A DNA stretch of 64,000 nucleotides, taken from positions 558,001-622,000 of the forward strand of contig NW_027478594.1 in the NCBI RefSeq assembly GCF_051014685.1. Direction: 5' to 3'. The first letter of the stretch is position 1. Every line of letters starts with the position of its first letter. Below are positions 46,058-60,445 of this stretch, piece by piece. The position numbers and the translations under genes were made by a program. The notes beneath the pieces are model-generated. The model did no database searches and was not told the origin of the DNA. It saw only the letters and a program-made list of their open reading frames with translations. This DNA comes from Ptiloglossa arizonensis (Eukaryota; Arthropoda; Insecta; Hymenoptera; Colletidae).

Positions 46058-48711
46058 AAAAATGCACATACCGTTGTAATCGGGCGAGTTTCTGCTTTCA
46101 GATGCAATAGGAAATTCTCGAGTTCGTCAATCCGTTCGCGAGATATGGAAGTGTGAAGTTACGGAATGCTTGAGAAACCATCAAAATTTTCGAAAGTCTG
46201 ATACTCGAAACCAATAACTGGAATGGTCTAGGGGAAAAGTACCCACACAATTGTAATCGGGCGAGTTTCTACTTTCAGGTGCAACAGGAATTTCTCGAGT
46301 TCGTCAAACCGTTCGCGAGATATGGGAGTTTGAAGATACGGAATGGTTGAGAAACCATCAAAATTTTCGCAAGTCTGATAATCGAAACCAATAGCTGGAA
46401 TGGTCTATGGGAAAAGTACACACACCATTGTAATCGGGCGTGTTTCTACTTTCAGATGCAACAGGAATTTCTCGAATTCGTCAATCCGTTCGGGAGATAT
46501 GGGAGTTTGAAGTTAAGGAATGCTTGAGAAACCATCAAAATTTTGGCAAGTCTGATACTCGAAACCAATAACAACAAAGGCCTAGGGGAAAAACACACAT
46601 ATCTTTGTGATCGGGCGAGTTTCTACTTTTACATGCAACAGGAACTTCTCGAGTTCGTCAATCCGTTCGCGAGATATGGGAGTTTGAAGTTAAGGAATGC
46701 TTGAGAAACCAACAAAATATTCGGAAGTCTGATACTCGAAACCAAGAAATACAAAGGTCTAGGGGAAAAATACACATACCGTTGTAATCGTGCGAGTTTC
46801 GACTTTCACATGCAACAGGAATTTCTCGAGTTCGTCAACCCGTTCGCGAGATATGGGAGTTTGAAGTTAAGGAATGGTTGAGAAACCATCAACATTTTCG
46901 CAAGTCTGATACTCGAAACCAATAACTGGAATGGCCTAGGGGAAAAGTACACACACCATTGCAATCGGGCGAGTTTCTACTTTCATATGCGACAGGAATT
47001 TCTCGTGTTTGTCAATCCGTTCGCGAGAAATGGGAGTTTGAAGTTAAGGAATGGTTGAGAAACTATCAAAATTTTCGCAAGCCTGATACCCGAAACCAAT
47101 AACTACAAAGGCCTAGGTGAAAAACACACATATCTTTGTAAACGGGCGAGTTTCTACTTTAAGATGCAACAGGAATTTCTCGAGTTCGTCAATCCGTTCG
47201 GGAGATATGGGAGTTTGAAGTTAAGGAATGGTTAAGAAACCATCAAAATTTTCGCAAGCCTGATACACGAAACCAATAACTACAAAAGCCTAGGGGAAAA
47301 ACACACATATCTTTGTAATCGGGAGTGTTTCTACTTTCAGATGCAACAGGAATTTTTCGAGTTCGTCAAACCGTTCGCCAGATATGGGAGTTTGAACTTA
47401 AGGAATGCTTGAGAAACCATCAAAATTTTTAAAAGTCTGATACTCGAAACAATTAACTACAAAGGCCTAGGGGAAAATGCACATACCTTTGTAATCGGGC
47501 GAGTTTCCACTTTCAGATGCAACAGGAATTTCTCGAGTTCGTCATTCCGTTCGCGAGATATGGGAGTTTGAAGTTAAGGAATGCTTGAGAAACCATCAAA
47601 ATTTTCGCAAATCTGATACTCGAAACCAATAACTACAAAGGCCTAGGAGAAAAATACTCATACCTTTGTAATCGGGCGAGTTTCCACTTTCAGATGCAAC
47701 AGGAATTTCTCGAGTTCGTCAATCCGTTCGCGAGATATGGGAGTTTGAATTTAAGGAATGGTTGAGCAACCATCAAAATTTTCGCAAGTCTGATACTCGA
47801 AACCAATAACTGGAATGACCTAGGGGAAAAGTACACTCACCATTGTAATCGGGCGATTTTCTGCTTCCAGGTGCAACAGGAATTTCTCGTTTTCGTCAAT
47901 CCGTTCGCGAGATATGGGAGTTTGAAGTTAAGGAATGGTTGAGAAACCATCAAAATTTTCGCAAATCTGATACTCGAAACCAATAACTACAAAGGCCTAG
48001 GAGAAAAATACTCATACCTTTGTAATCGGGCGAGTTTCCACTTTCAGATGCAACAGGAATTTCTCGAGTACGTCTTTCCGTTCGCGAGATATGGGAGTTT
48101 GAAGTTAAGGAATGCTTGAGAAACCATCAAAATTTTCGCAAATCTGATACTCGAAACCAATAACTACAAAGGCCTAGGAGAAAAACACACATATCTTTGT
48201 AAACGGGCGAGTTTCTACTTTAAGATGCAACAGGAATTTCTCGAGTTCGTCAATCCGTTCGGGAGATATGGGAGTTTGAAGTTAAGGAATGGTTAAGAAA
48301 CCATCAAAATTTTCGCAAGTCTGATACACGAAATCAATAACTACAAAAGCCTAGGAGAAAAACACACATATCTCTGTATTCGGGCGAGTTTCTACTTTCA
48401 GATGCAACAGGAATTTCTCGAGTTCGTCTATCCGTTCGCGAGAAATGGGAGTTTGAAGATAAGCAATGGTTGAGAAACTATCAAAATTTTCGCAAGTCTG
48501 ATAACCGAAACCTATTACTATACAGGCCTAGGTGAAAAACACACATATCTTTGTAATCGGGCGAGTTTCTACTTTAAGATGCAACAGGAATTTCTCGAGT
48601 TCGTCAATCTGTTCGCGAGAAATGGGAGATTGAAGTTAAGGAATGGTTGAGAAACTATCAAAATTTTCGCAAGTCTGATACTGGAAACCAATAACTACAA
48701 TGGCCTAGGGG
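46058..48711. repeat. Higher-order unit of the 177-bp satellite, first copy (2654 bp, 15 monomers)
   Basis: The copy is nearly identical to 48712-51365 at a constant offset of 2654 bp, checked at several rare variants (GTACCCACACAATTG at 46239 and 48893; ATACTGGAAACC at 48679 and 51333). By eye I find about four single-base differences. Similarity starts just after CTAGGGC at 46057. Confidence 0.9.
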
Positions 48712-51365
48712 AAAAATGCACATACCGTTGTAATCGGGCGAGTTTCTGCTTTCAGATGCAATAGGAAATTCTCGAGTTCGTCAATCCGTTCGCGAGATAT
48801 GGAAGTGTGAAGTTACGGAATGCTTGAGAAACCATCAAAATTTTCGAAAGTCTGATACTCGAAACCAATAACTGGAATGGTCTAGGGGAAAAGTACCCAC
48901 ACAATTGTAATCGGGCGAGTTTCTACTTTCAGGTGCAACAGGAATTTCTCGAGTTCGTCAAACCGTTCGCGAGATATGGGAGTTTGAAGATACGGAATGG
49001 TTGAGAAACCATCAAAATTTTCGCAAGTCTGATAATCGAAACCAATAGCTGGAATGGTCTATGGGAAAAGTACACACACCATTGTAATCGGGCGTGTTTC
49101 TACTTTCAGATGCAACAGGAATTTCTCGAATTCGTCAATCCGTTCGGGAGATATGGGAGTTTGAAGTTAAGGAATGCTTGAGAAACCATCAAAATTTTGG
49201 CAAGTCTGATACTCGAAACCAATAACAACAAAGGCCTAGGGGAAAAACACACATATCTTTGTGATCGGGCGAGTTTCTACTTTTACATGCAACAGGAACT
49301 TCTCGAGTTCGTCAATCCGTTCGCGAGATATGGGAGTTTGAAGTTAAGGAATGCTTGAGAAACCAACAAAATATTCGGAAGTCTGATACTCGAAACCAAG
49401 AAATACAAAGGTCTAGGGGAAAAATACACATACCGTTGTAATCGGGCGAGTTTCGACTTTCACATGCAACAGGAATTTCTCGAGTTCGTCAACCCGTTCG
49501 CGAGATATGGGAGTTTGAAGTTAAGGAATGCTTGAGAAACCATCAACATTTTCGCAAGTCTGATACTCGAAACCAATAACTGGAATGGCCTAGGGGAAAA
49601 GTACACACACCATTGCAATCGGGCGAGTTTCTACTTTCATATGCGACAGGAATTTCTCGTGTTTGTCAATCCGTTCGCGAGAAATGGGAGTTTGAAGTTA
49701 AGGAATGGTTGAGAAACTATCAAAATTTTCGCAAGCCTGATACCCGAAACCAATAACTACAAAGGCCTAGGTGAAAAACACACATATCTTTGTAAACGGG
49801 CGAGTTTCTACTTTAAGATGCAACAGGAATTTCTCGAGTTCGTCAATCCGTTCGGGAGATATGGGAGTTTGAAGTTAAGGAATGGTTAAGAAACCATCAA
49901 AATTTTCGCAAGCCTGATACACGAAACCAATAACTACAAAAGCCTAGGGGAAAAACACACATATCTTTGTAATCGGGAGTGTTTCTACTTTCAGATGCAA
50001 CAGGAATTTTTCGAGTTCGTCAAACCGTTCGCCAGATATGGGAGTTTGAACTTAAGGAATGCTTGAGAAACCATCAAAATTTTTAAAAGTCTGATACTCG
50101 AAACAATTAACTACAAAGGCCTAGGGGAAAATGCACATACCTTTGTAATCGGGCGAGTTTCCACTTTCAGATGCAACAGGAATTTCTCGAGTTCGTCATT
50201 CCGTTCGCGAGATATGGGAGTTTGAAGTTAAGGAATGCTTGAGAAACCATCAAAATTTTCGCAAATCTGATACTCGAAACCAATAACTACAAAGGCCTAG
50301 GAGAAAAATACTCATACCTTTGTAATCGGGCGAGTTTCCACTTTCAGATGCAACAGGAATTTCTCGAGTTCGTCAATCCGTTCGCGAGATATGGGAGTTT
50401 GAATTTAAGGAATGGTTGAGCAACCATCAAAATTTTCGCAAGTCTGATACTCGAAACCAATAACTGGAATGACCTAGGGGAAAAGTACACTCACCATTGT
50501 AATCGGGCGATTTTCTGCTTCCAGGTGCAACAGGAATTTCTCGTTTTCGTCAATCCGTTCGCGAGATATGGGAGTTTGAAGTTAAGGAATGGTTGAGAAA
50601 CCATCAAAATTTTCGCAAATCTGATACTCGAAACCAATAACTACAAAGGCCTAGGAGAAAAATACTCATACCTTTGTAATCGGGCGAGTTTCCACTTTCA
50701 GATGCAACAGGAATTTCTCGAGTACGTCATTCCGTTCGCGAGATATGGGAGTTTGAAGTTAAGGAATGCTTGAGAAACCATCAAAATTTTCGCAAATCTG
50801 ATACTCGAAACCAATAACTACAAAGGCCTAGGAGAAAAACACACATATCTTTGTAAACGGGCGAGTTTCTACTTTAAGATGCAACAGGAATTTCTCGAGT
50901 TCGTCAATCCGTTCGGGAGATATGGGAGTTTGAAGTTAAGGAATGGTTAAGAAACCATCAAAATTTTCGCAAGTCTGATACACGAAACCAATAACTACAA
51001 AAGCCTAGGAGAAAAACACACATATCTCTGTATTCGGGCGAGTTTCTACTTTCAGATGCAACAGGAATTTCTCGAGTTCGTCTATCCGTTCGCGAGAAAT
51101 GGGAGTTTGAAGATAAGCAATGGTTGAGAAACTATCAAAATTTTCGCAAGTCTGATAACCGAAACCTATTACTATACAGGCCTAGGTGAAAAACACACAT
51201 ATCTTTGTAATCGGGCGAGTTTCTACTTTAAGATGCAACAGGAATTTCTCGAGTTCGTCAATCTGTTCGCGAGAAATGGGAGATTGAAGTTAAGGAATGG
51301 TTGAGAAACTATCAAAATTTTCGCAAGTCTGATACTGGAAACCAATAACTACAATGGCCTAGGGG
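48712..51365. repeat. Higher-order unit of the 177-bp satellite, second copy (2654 bp)
   Basis: This is the second copy of the 15-monomer unit. The match to a hypothetical third copy ends a few bases later, at 51372. Neighbouring monomers differ from each other far more than the two copies do, so this is a recent unequal-exchange or amplification product. Confidence 0.9.
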
Positions 51366-52199
51366 AAAAATACACACACTGTTGTAATGGGGCGAGTTTC
51401 TGCTTTCAGATGCAACAGGAATTTCTCGATTTCGTCAATCCGTTCGCGAGATATGGGAGTTTGCAGTTAAGTAATGCTTGAGAAACGATCAAAATTTTCA
51501 CAAGTCTGATTCTCGAAAACAATAACTACTATGATCTAGGGCAAAAATACACATACCGTTGTAATCGGGCGAGTTTCTGCTTTCACATGCAACAGAAATT
51601 TCTCGAGTTCGTCAATCCGTTCGCGAGATATGGGAGTTTGAAGTTAAGCAATGCTTGAGGAACCATCAAAATTTTCGAAGGTCTGATACTCGAAACCAAT
51701 AACTACAAAGGCCTAGGGGAAAAATTCACATACCGTTGTAATCGGGCGAGTTTCTACTTTCACATGCAACAAGATTTTCTCGAGTTCGGCAATCCGTTCG
51801 CGAGATATGGGAGTTTGAAGTTAAGGAATGGTTGTGAAACCACCAAAATTTTCGCTGGTCTGATACTCGAAACCAATAACTGGAATGGCCTAGGGGAAAA
51901 GTACACACACCATTGTAATCGGGCTAGTTTCTACTTTCAGATGCAACAGGAATTTCTCGAGTTCGTCAATCCGTTCTCGACATATGGGAGTTTGAAGTTA
52001 AGGAATGCTTGAGAAACCATCAAAATTTTCGAAAGTCTGATACTCGAAACCAGTAACTACAAAGGCCTAGGGGAAAAATGCACCTACCGTTGTAATCGTC
52101 CGAGTTTCTACTTTCACATGCAACAGGAATTTCTCGAGTTCGTCAATCCGTTCGCGAGATATGGGTGTTTGAAGTTAAGGAACGGTTGAGAAACCGTCA

Positions 52200-53613
52200 A
52201 AATTTTCGCTGGTCTGATACTCCAAACCAATAACTGGAATGGCCTATGGGAAAAGTACACACACCATTGTAATCGGGCGAGTTTCTACTTTCAGATGCAA
52301 CAGGAATTTTTCGAGTTCGTCAATCCGTTCGCGAGAAATGGGAGTTTGAAGTTAAGGAATGGTTGAGGAACTATCAAAATTTTCGCAAGTCTGATACCCG
52401 AAACCAATAACTACAAAGGCCTAGGTGAAAAACACACAAATCTTTGTAATCGGGCGAGTTTCTAATTTCAGATGCAACAGGAATTTCTCGAGTTCGTCAA
52501 TCCGTTCGGGAGATATGGGAGTTTGAAGTTAAGGAATGGTTAAGAAACCATCAAAATTTTCGCAAGTCTGATACACGAAACCAATAACTACAGAAGCCTA
52601 GGGGAAAAACACACATATCTTTGTAATCGGACGAGTTTCTACTTTCAGATGCAACAGGAATTTCTCGTGGTCGTCAATCCGTTCGCGAGATATGGGAGTT
52701 TGAATTTAAGGAATGGTTGAGGAACGATCAAAATTTTCGCAAGTCTGATACTCGAAACCAATAACTACAAAGGCCTAGGGGAAAATGCACATACCTTTGT
52801 AATCGGGCGAGTTTCCACTTTCAGATGCAACAGGAATTTCTCGAGTTCGTCATTCCGTTCGCGAGATATGGGAGTTTGAAGTTAAGGAATGTTTGAGAAA
52901 CCGTCAAAATTTTCGCTGGTCTGATACTCCAAACCAATAACTGGAATGGCCTATGGGAAAAGTACACACACCATTGTAATCGGGCGAGTTTCTACTTTCA
53001 GATGCAACAGGAATTTTTCGAGTTCGTGAATCCGTTCGCGAGAAATGGGAGTTTGAAGTTAAGGAATGGTTGAGGAACTATCAAAATTTTCGCAAGTCTG
53101 ATACCCGAAACCAATAACTACAAAGGCCTAGGTGAAAAACACACAAATCTTTGTAATCGGGCGAGTTTCTAATTTCAGATGCAACAGGAATTTCTCGAGT
53201 TCGTCAATCCGTTCGGGAGATATGGGAGTTTGAAGTTAAGGAATGGTTAAGAAACCATCAAAATTTTCGCAAGTCTGATACACGAAACCAATAACTACAG
53301 AAGCCTAGGGGAAAAACACACATATCTTTGTAATCGGACGAGTTTCTACTTTCAGATGCAACAGGAATTTCTCGTGGTCGTCAATCCGTTCGCGAGATAT
53401 GGGAGTTTGAATTTAAGGAATGGTTGAGGAACGATCAAAATTTTCGCAAGTCTGATACTCGAAACCAATAACTACAAAGGCCTAGGGGAAAATGCACATA
53501 CCTTTGTAATCGGGCGAGTTTCCACTTTCAGATGCAACAGGAATTTCTCGAGTTCGTCATTCCGTTCGCGAGATATGGGAGTTTGAAGTTAAGGAATGTT
53601 TGAGAAACCGTCA
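52200..53613. repeat. Tandem four-monomer duplication (707 bp) in the 177-bp satellite
   Basis: The halves are about 52200-52906 and 52907-53613. The rare variants GATACTCCAAACC (52217, 52924) and TTCTCGTGGTCG (52663, 53370) are each repeated at an offset of 707 bp. Confidence 0.8.
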
Positions 53614-54660
53614 AAATTTTCGCTGGTCTGATACTCGAAACCAATAACTGGAATGACCTAGGGGAAAAGTACACACACCATTGTAATCGGGCGAGTTTCC
53701 ACTTTCAGATGCAACAGGAATTTCTCGAGTTCGTCATTCCGTTCGCGAGATATGGGAGTTTGAAATTAAGGAATGGTTGAGGAACGATCAAAATTTTCGC
53801 AAGTCTGATACTCGAAACCAATAACTACAAAGGCCTAGGGGAAAATGCACATACCTTTGTAATCGGGCGAGTTTCCACTTTCAGATGCAACAGGAATTTC
53901 TCGAGTTCGTCAATCCGTTCGCGAGATGTGGGTGCTTGAAGTTAAGGAATGCTTGAGAAACAATCAAAATTTTCGCAATTCTGATACTCGAAACCAATAA
54001 CTACAAAGGACTAGGGGAAAATGCACATACCTTTGTAATCGGGCGAGTTTCCACTTTCAGATGCAACAGGAATTTCTCGAGTTCGTCATTCCGTTCGCGA
54101 GATATGGGAGTTTGAAATTAAGGAATGCTTGAGAAACCATCAAAATTTTCGCAAGTCTGATACACGAAACCAATAACAACAAAAGCCTAGGAGAAAAATT
54201 CTCATACCTTTGTAATCGGGCGAGTTTCCACATTCAGATGCAACAGGAATTTCTCGAGTTCGTCAATCCGTTCGCGAGATGTGGGAGTTTGAATTTAAGG
54301 AATGGTTGAGCAACCATCAAAATTTTCGCAAGTCTGATACTCGAAACCAATAACTGGAATGACCTAGGGGAAAAGTACACACACCATTGTAATCGGGCGA
54401 TTTTCTGCTTCCAGGTGCAACAGGAATTTCTCGAGTTCGTCATCCCGTTCGCGAGATATGGGAGTTCGAGGTTGAGGAATGGCTGAGAAACCATCCAAAT
54501 TTTCGCAATTCTGATGCTAGAAACCAATAACTACAATGACCTAGGGGAAAATACACATACCGTTGTAATCGGGCGAGTTTCTGCTTTCAGATGCAACAGG
54601 AATTCCTCGAGTTCGTCAATCCGTTCGCGAGATATGGGTGCTTGAAGTTAAGGAATGCTT

Positions 54661-55368
54661 GAGAAACAATCAAAATTTTCGCAAGTCTGATACTCGAAAC
54701 CAATAACTACAAAGGCCTAGGGGATAAATGCACATACCTTTTTAATCGGGCGAGTTTCCACTTTCAGATGCAATAGGAATTTCTCGAGTTCGTCATTCCG
54801 TTCGCGAGATATGGGAGTTTGAAGTTAAGGAATGGTTGAGAAACCATCAAAATTTTCACAATTCTGATGCTAGAAACGAATAACTGGAATGGCCTTGGGG
54901 AAAAGTACACACACCAATGTAATCGGGCGAGTTTGTACTTTCAGATGCAACAGGAATTTCTCGAGTTCGTCATTCCGTTCGAGAGATATGGGAGTTTGAA
55001 GTTAAGGAATGCTTGAGAAACAATCAAAATTTTCGCAAGTCTGATACTCGAAACCAATAACTACATAGGCCTAGGGGAAAAATGCACATACCTTTTTAAT
55101 CGGGCGAGTTTCCACTTTCAGATGCAATAGGAATTTCTCGAGTTCGTCATTCCGTTCGCGAGATATGGGAGTTTGAAGTTAAGGAATGGTTGAGAAACCA
55201 TCAAGATTTTCACAATTCTGATGCTAGAAACGAATAACTGGAATGGCCTTGGGGAAAAGTACACACACCAATGTAATCGGGCGAGTTTCTGCTTTCAGAT
55301 GCAACAGGAATTTCTCGAGTTCGTCAATCCGTTCGTGAGATATGGGAGTTTGAAATTAAGGATAGGTT
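54661..55368. repeat. Tandem two-monomer duplication (354 bp)
   Basis: The variants CCTTTTTAATCGGG (54737, 55091), GATGCTAGAAACGAATAACT and CCAATGTAATCGGGCG recur at an offset of 354 bp. The halves are about 54661-55014 and 55015-55368. Confidence 0.75.
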
Positions 55369-57660
55369 GAGAAACCATCAAAATTTTCGCAAGTCTGATA
55401 CTCGAAACCAATAACTACAAAGGCCTAGGGGAAAAATACAGATACCGTTGTAATCGGGCGAGTTTCCACTTTCAGATGCAACAGGAATTTCTCGAGTTCG
55501 TCAATCCGTTGACGAGATATGGGAGTTTGAAGTTAAGGAATGGTTGAGAAACCACCAACATTTTCGCAAGTCTGATACACGAAACCAATAACTGGAATGG
55601 CCTAGGGGAAAAGTACACACACCATTGTAATCGGGCGAGCTTATGCTTTCAGATGCAACAGGAATTTCTCGATTTCGTCAATCCATTCGCGAGATATGGG
55701 AGTTTGAAATTAAGGAATGGTTGAGAAACCATCAAGATTTTCACAATTCTGATGCTAGAAACGAATAACTGGAATGGCCTTGGGAAAAAGTACACACACC
55801 AATGTAATCGGGCGAGTTTCTACTTTCAGATGCAACAGGAATTTCTCGAGTTCGTCATTCCGTTCGAGAGATATGGGAGTTTGAAGTTAAGGAATGCTTG
55901 AGAAACCATCAAAATTTTCGCAAGTCTGATACTCGAAACCAATAACTACAAAGGACAAGGGGAAAATGCACATACCTTTGTAATCGGGCGAGTTTCCACT
56001 TTCAGATGCAACAGGAATTTCTCGAGTTCGTCATTCCGTTTGCGAGAAATGGGAGAATGAAGTTAAGGAATGGTTGAGAAACCATCAAGATTTTCGCAAT
56101 TCTGATGCTAGAAACGAGTAACTGGAATGGCCTTGGGGAAAAGTGCACACACCAATGTAATCGGGCGAGTTTCTACTTTCAGATGCAACAGGAATTTCTC
56201 GAGGTCGTCAATCCGTTCGCGAGATATGGGAGTTTGAATTTAAGGAATGGTTGAGGAACGATCAAAATTTTCGCAAGTTTGATACTCGAAACGAATAACT
56301 ACAAAGGTCTAGGGGAAATCACACACCTTTGTAATCGGGCGAGTTTCCACTTTCAGATGCAATAGGAATTTCTCGAGTTCGTCATTCCGTTCGCGATATA
56401 TGGGAGTTTGAAGTTAAGGAATGCTTGAGAAACCGTCAAAATTTTCGCTGGTCTGATACTCGAAACCAATAACTGGAATGACCTAGGGTAAAAGTACACA
56501 CACCATTGTAATCGGGCGAGTTTCTGCTTTCAGATGCAACAGGAATTTCTCGAGTTCGTCAATCCGTTCGCGAGATATGGGAGTTTGAAATTAAGGAATG
56601 GTTGAGAAACCATCAAAATTTTCGCAAGTCTGATACTCGAAACCAATAACTACAATGGCCTAGGAGAAAAATACTTATACCTTTGTAATCGGGCGAGTTT
56701 CCATTTTCAGATGCAACTGGAATTTCTGGAGTTCGACAATCCGTTCGCGAGAAATGGGAGAATGAAGTTGAGGAATGCTTGAGAAACCATCAAAATTTTC
56801 GAAATTCTGATACTCGAAACCAATAACTACAAAGGCCTAGGGGAAAATGCAGATACCTTTGTAATCGGGCGAGATTCCACTTTCAGATGCAACAGGAATT
56901 TCTCGAGTTCGTCATTCCGTTCGCGAGATATGGGAGTTTGAGGGTTAGGAATGCTTGAGAAACCATCAAAATTTTGGCTGGTCTGATACCCGAAACCAAT
57001 AACTGGAATGACCTAGGGAAAAAGTGCACACACCATTGTAATCGGGCGAGTTTCTGCTTTCAGATGCAACAGGAATTTCTCGAGTTCGTCAATCCGTTCG
57101 TGAGATATGGGAGTTTGAAATTAAGGATAGGTTGAGAAACCATCAAAATTTTCGCAAGTCTGATACTCGAAACCAATAACTACAAAGGCCTAGGGGAAAA
57201 ATACAGATACCGTTGTAATCGGGCGAGTTTCCACTTTCAGATGCAACAGGAATTTCTCGAGTTCGTCAATCCGTTGACGAGATATGGGAGTTTGAAGTTA
57301 AGGAATGGTTGAGAAACCACCAACATTTTCGCAAGTCTGATACACGAAACCAATAACTGGAATGGCCTAGGGGAAAAGTACACACACCATTGTAATCGGG
57401 CGAGCTTATGCTTTCAGATGCAACAGGAATTTCTCGATTTCGTCAATCCATTCGCGAGATATGGGAGTTTGAAATTAAGGAATGGTTGAGGAACCATCAA
57501 AATTTTCGCAAGTCTGATACTCGAAACCAATAACTACAAAGGCCTAGGAGAAAAATACTCATACCTTTGTAATCGGGCGAGTCTCTACTTTCAGATGCAA
57601 CAGGAATTTCTCGAGTTCGTCAATCCGTTCGCGAGATATGGGAGTTTGAAGTTAAGGAAT

Positions 57661-58014
57661 GGTTGAGGAACCATCAAAATTTTCGCAAGTCTGATACTCG
57701 AAACCAATAACTACCAAGGCCTAGGGGAAAAATACACATACCCTTGTAATCGGGCCGGTTTCCACTCTCAGATGCAACAGGAATTTCTCGAGTTCGTCAA
57801 TCCGTTGGCGAGATATGGGAGTTTGAAGTTAAGGAATGGTTGAGGAACCATCAAAATTTTCGCAAGTCTGATACTCGAAACCAATAACTACCAAGGCCTA
57901 GGGGAAAAATACACATACCCTTGTAATCGGGCCGGTTTCCACTCTCAGATGCAACAGGAATTTCTCGAGTTCGTCAATCCGTTGGCGAGATATGGGAGTT
58001 TGAAGTTAAGGAAT
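57661..58014. repeat. Identical adjacent monomers
   Basis: Two neighbouring 177-bp monomers (about 57661-57837 and 57838-58014) share all rare variants, including CTACCAAGGCC (57711, 57888), CATACCCTTG, GGGCCGGTTTCCACTCTC and CCGTTGGCGAG. This is a single-unit duplication. Confidence 0.85.
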
Positions 58015-58214
58015 GGTTCAGAAACCATCAACATTTTCGCAAGTCTGATACTCGAAACCAATAACTGGAATGGCTTAGGGGAAAAGTAAACACACCATTG
58101 TAATCGGGCATGTTTCTACTTTCAGATGCAACAGGAATTTCTCGAGTTCGTCAATCCGTTCGCGAGATATGGGAGTTTGAAGTTAAGGAATGCTTTAGAA
58201 ACCATCAAAATTTT

Positions 58215-60239
58215 CGGAGGTCTGATACTCGAAACCAATAACTGGAATGGCCTAGGGGAAAAGTACACACACCATTGTAATCGGGCGAGTTCCTACTTTT
58301 AGATGCAACAAGAATTTCTCGAGTTCGTCAATCCGTTCGCGAGATATGGGAGTTTGAAGATAAGGAATGGTTAAGAAACCATCAAAATTTTCGCAAGTCT
58401 GATACACGAAACCAATAACTACAAAAGCCTAGCGGAAAAACACACATATCTTTGTAATCGGGCGTGTTTCCACTTTCAGATGCAACAGGAATTTCTCGAG
58501 TTCGTCAATCCGTTCGCGAGATATGGGAGTTTGAACTTAAGGAATGCTTGAGAAACCATCAAAATTTTCGAAAGTCTGATACTCGAAACCAATAACTACA
58601 AAGGCCTAGGGGAAAAATGCACATACCTTTGTAATCGGGCGAGTTTCCACTTTCAGATGCAACAGGAATTTCTCGAGTTCGTCATTCCGTTCGCGAGATA
58701 TGGGAGTTTGAAGTTAAGGAATGCTTGAGAAACCATCAAAATTTTCGCAAGTCTGATACTCGAAACCAATAACTGGAATGGCCTAGGGGAAAAGTACACA
58801 CACCATTGCAATCGGGCGATTTTCTGCTTCCAGGTGCAACAGGAATTTCTCGAGTTCGTCAATCGGTTCGCGAGATATGGGAGTTTGAACTTAAGGAATG
58901 CTTGAGAAACCATCAAAATTTTCGAAAGTCTGATACTCGAAACCAATAACTACAAAGGCCTAGGAGAAAAATACTCATACCTTTGTAATCGGGCGAGCCT
59001 CTACTTTCAGATGCAACAGGAATTTTTCGAGTTCGTCAATCCGTTCGCGAGATATAGGAGTTTGAAATTAAGGAATGGTTGAGGAACCATCAAGATTTTC
59101 GCAATTCTGATGCTAGAAACGAATAACTGGAATGGCCTTGGGGAAAGTACACACACCACTGTAATCGGCCGAGTTTCTACTTTCAGATGCAACAGGAATT
59201 TCTCGAGTTCGTCAATCCGTTCGGGAGATATGAGAGTTTGAATTTAAGGAATGGTTGAGCAACCATCAAAATTTTCGCAAGTCTGATACTCGACACCAAT
59301 AACTGGAACGACCTAGGGGAAAAGTACACAAACCATTGTAATCGGGCGATTTTCTACTTCCAGGTGCAACAGGAATTTCTCGAGTTCGTCAATCCGTTCG
59401 CGAGATATGGGAGTTTGAAGTTAAGGAATGATTGGGAAACCCCCAAAATTTTCGCAACTCTGATACTCGAAACCAATAACTACAAAGGCCTAGGGGAAAA
59501 GTACACACACCATTCTAATCGGGCGAGTCTCTACTTTTAGATGCAACAGGAATTTCTCGATTTCGTCAATCCGTTCGCGAGATATGGGAGTTTGAAATTA
59601 AGGAATGGTTGAGGAACCATCAAAATTTTCGCAAGTCTGATACTCGAAACCAATAACTACAAAGACCTAGGAGAAAAATACTCACACCTTTGTAATCGGG
59701 CGAGCCTCTACTTTCAGATGCAACAGGAATTTCTCGAGTTCGTCAATCCGTTCGCGAGATATGGGAGTTTGAAGTTAAGGAATGGTTGAGAAACCATCAA
59801 AATTTTCGGAGGTCTGATACTCGAAACCAATAACTGGAATGGCCTAGGGGAAAAGTACACACACCATTGTAATCGGGCGAGTTCCTACTTTTAGATGCAA
59901 CAAGAATTTCTCGAGTTCGTCAATCCGTTCGCGAGATATGGGAGTTTGAAGATAAGGAATGGTTAAGAAACCATCAAAATTTTCGCAAGTCTGATACACG
60001 AAACCAATAACTACAAAAGCCTAGCGGAAAAACACACATATCTTTGTAATCGGGCGTGTTTCCACTTTCAGATGCAACAGGAATTTCTCGAGTTCGTCAA
60101 TCCGTTCGCGAGATATGGGAGTTTGAACTTAAGGAATGCTTGAGAAACCATCAAAATTTTCGAAAGTCTGATACTCGAAACCAATAACTACAAAGGCCTA
60201 GGGGAAAAATGCACATACCTTTGTAATCGGGCGTGTTTC
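58215..60239. repeat. Segment of about 433 bp repeated at an offset of 1592 bp
   Basis: The segments 58215-58647 and 59807-60239 share CGGAGGTCTGATACTCG, GAGTTCCTACTTTTAGATGC, ATGCAACAAGAATTTCTCG and GCCTAGCGGAAAAACACAC. The offset is nine monomers less one base. A further partial relative lies right of the mariner from about 62480. Confidence 0.75.
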
Positions 60240-60256
60240 CACTTTCAGATGCAACA

Positions 60257-60445
60257 GGAATTTCTCGAGTTCGCGAGATATGGGTGTTTGAAGATAAGGA
60301 ATGGTTAAGAAACCATCAAAAGTTTCGCAAGTCTGATACACGAAACCAATAACTACAAAAGCCTAGCGGAAAAACACACATATCTTTGCAATCGGGCGTG
60401 TTTCCACTTTCAGATGCAACAGGAATTTCTCGAGTTCGCGAGATA
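60257..60445. repeat. Two consecutive 165-bp monomers with the same 12-bp deletion
   Basis: In both units CTCGAGTTCGCGAGAT (60264 and 60429) replaces the usual form with a second GTTCG. The lost 12 bp lie between two GTTCG direct repeats, so slippage is the likely cause. The 165-bp spacing shows that the deleted unit was then itself duplicated. Confidence 0.8.
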
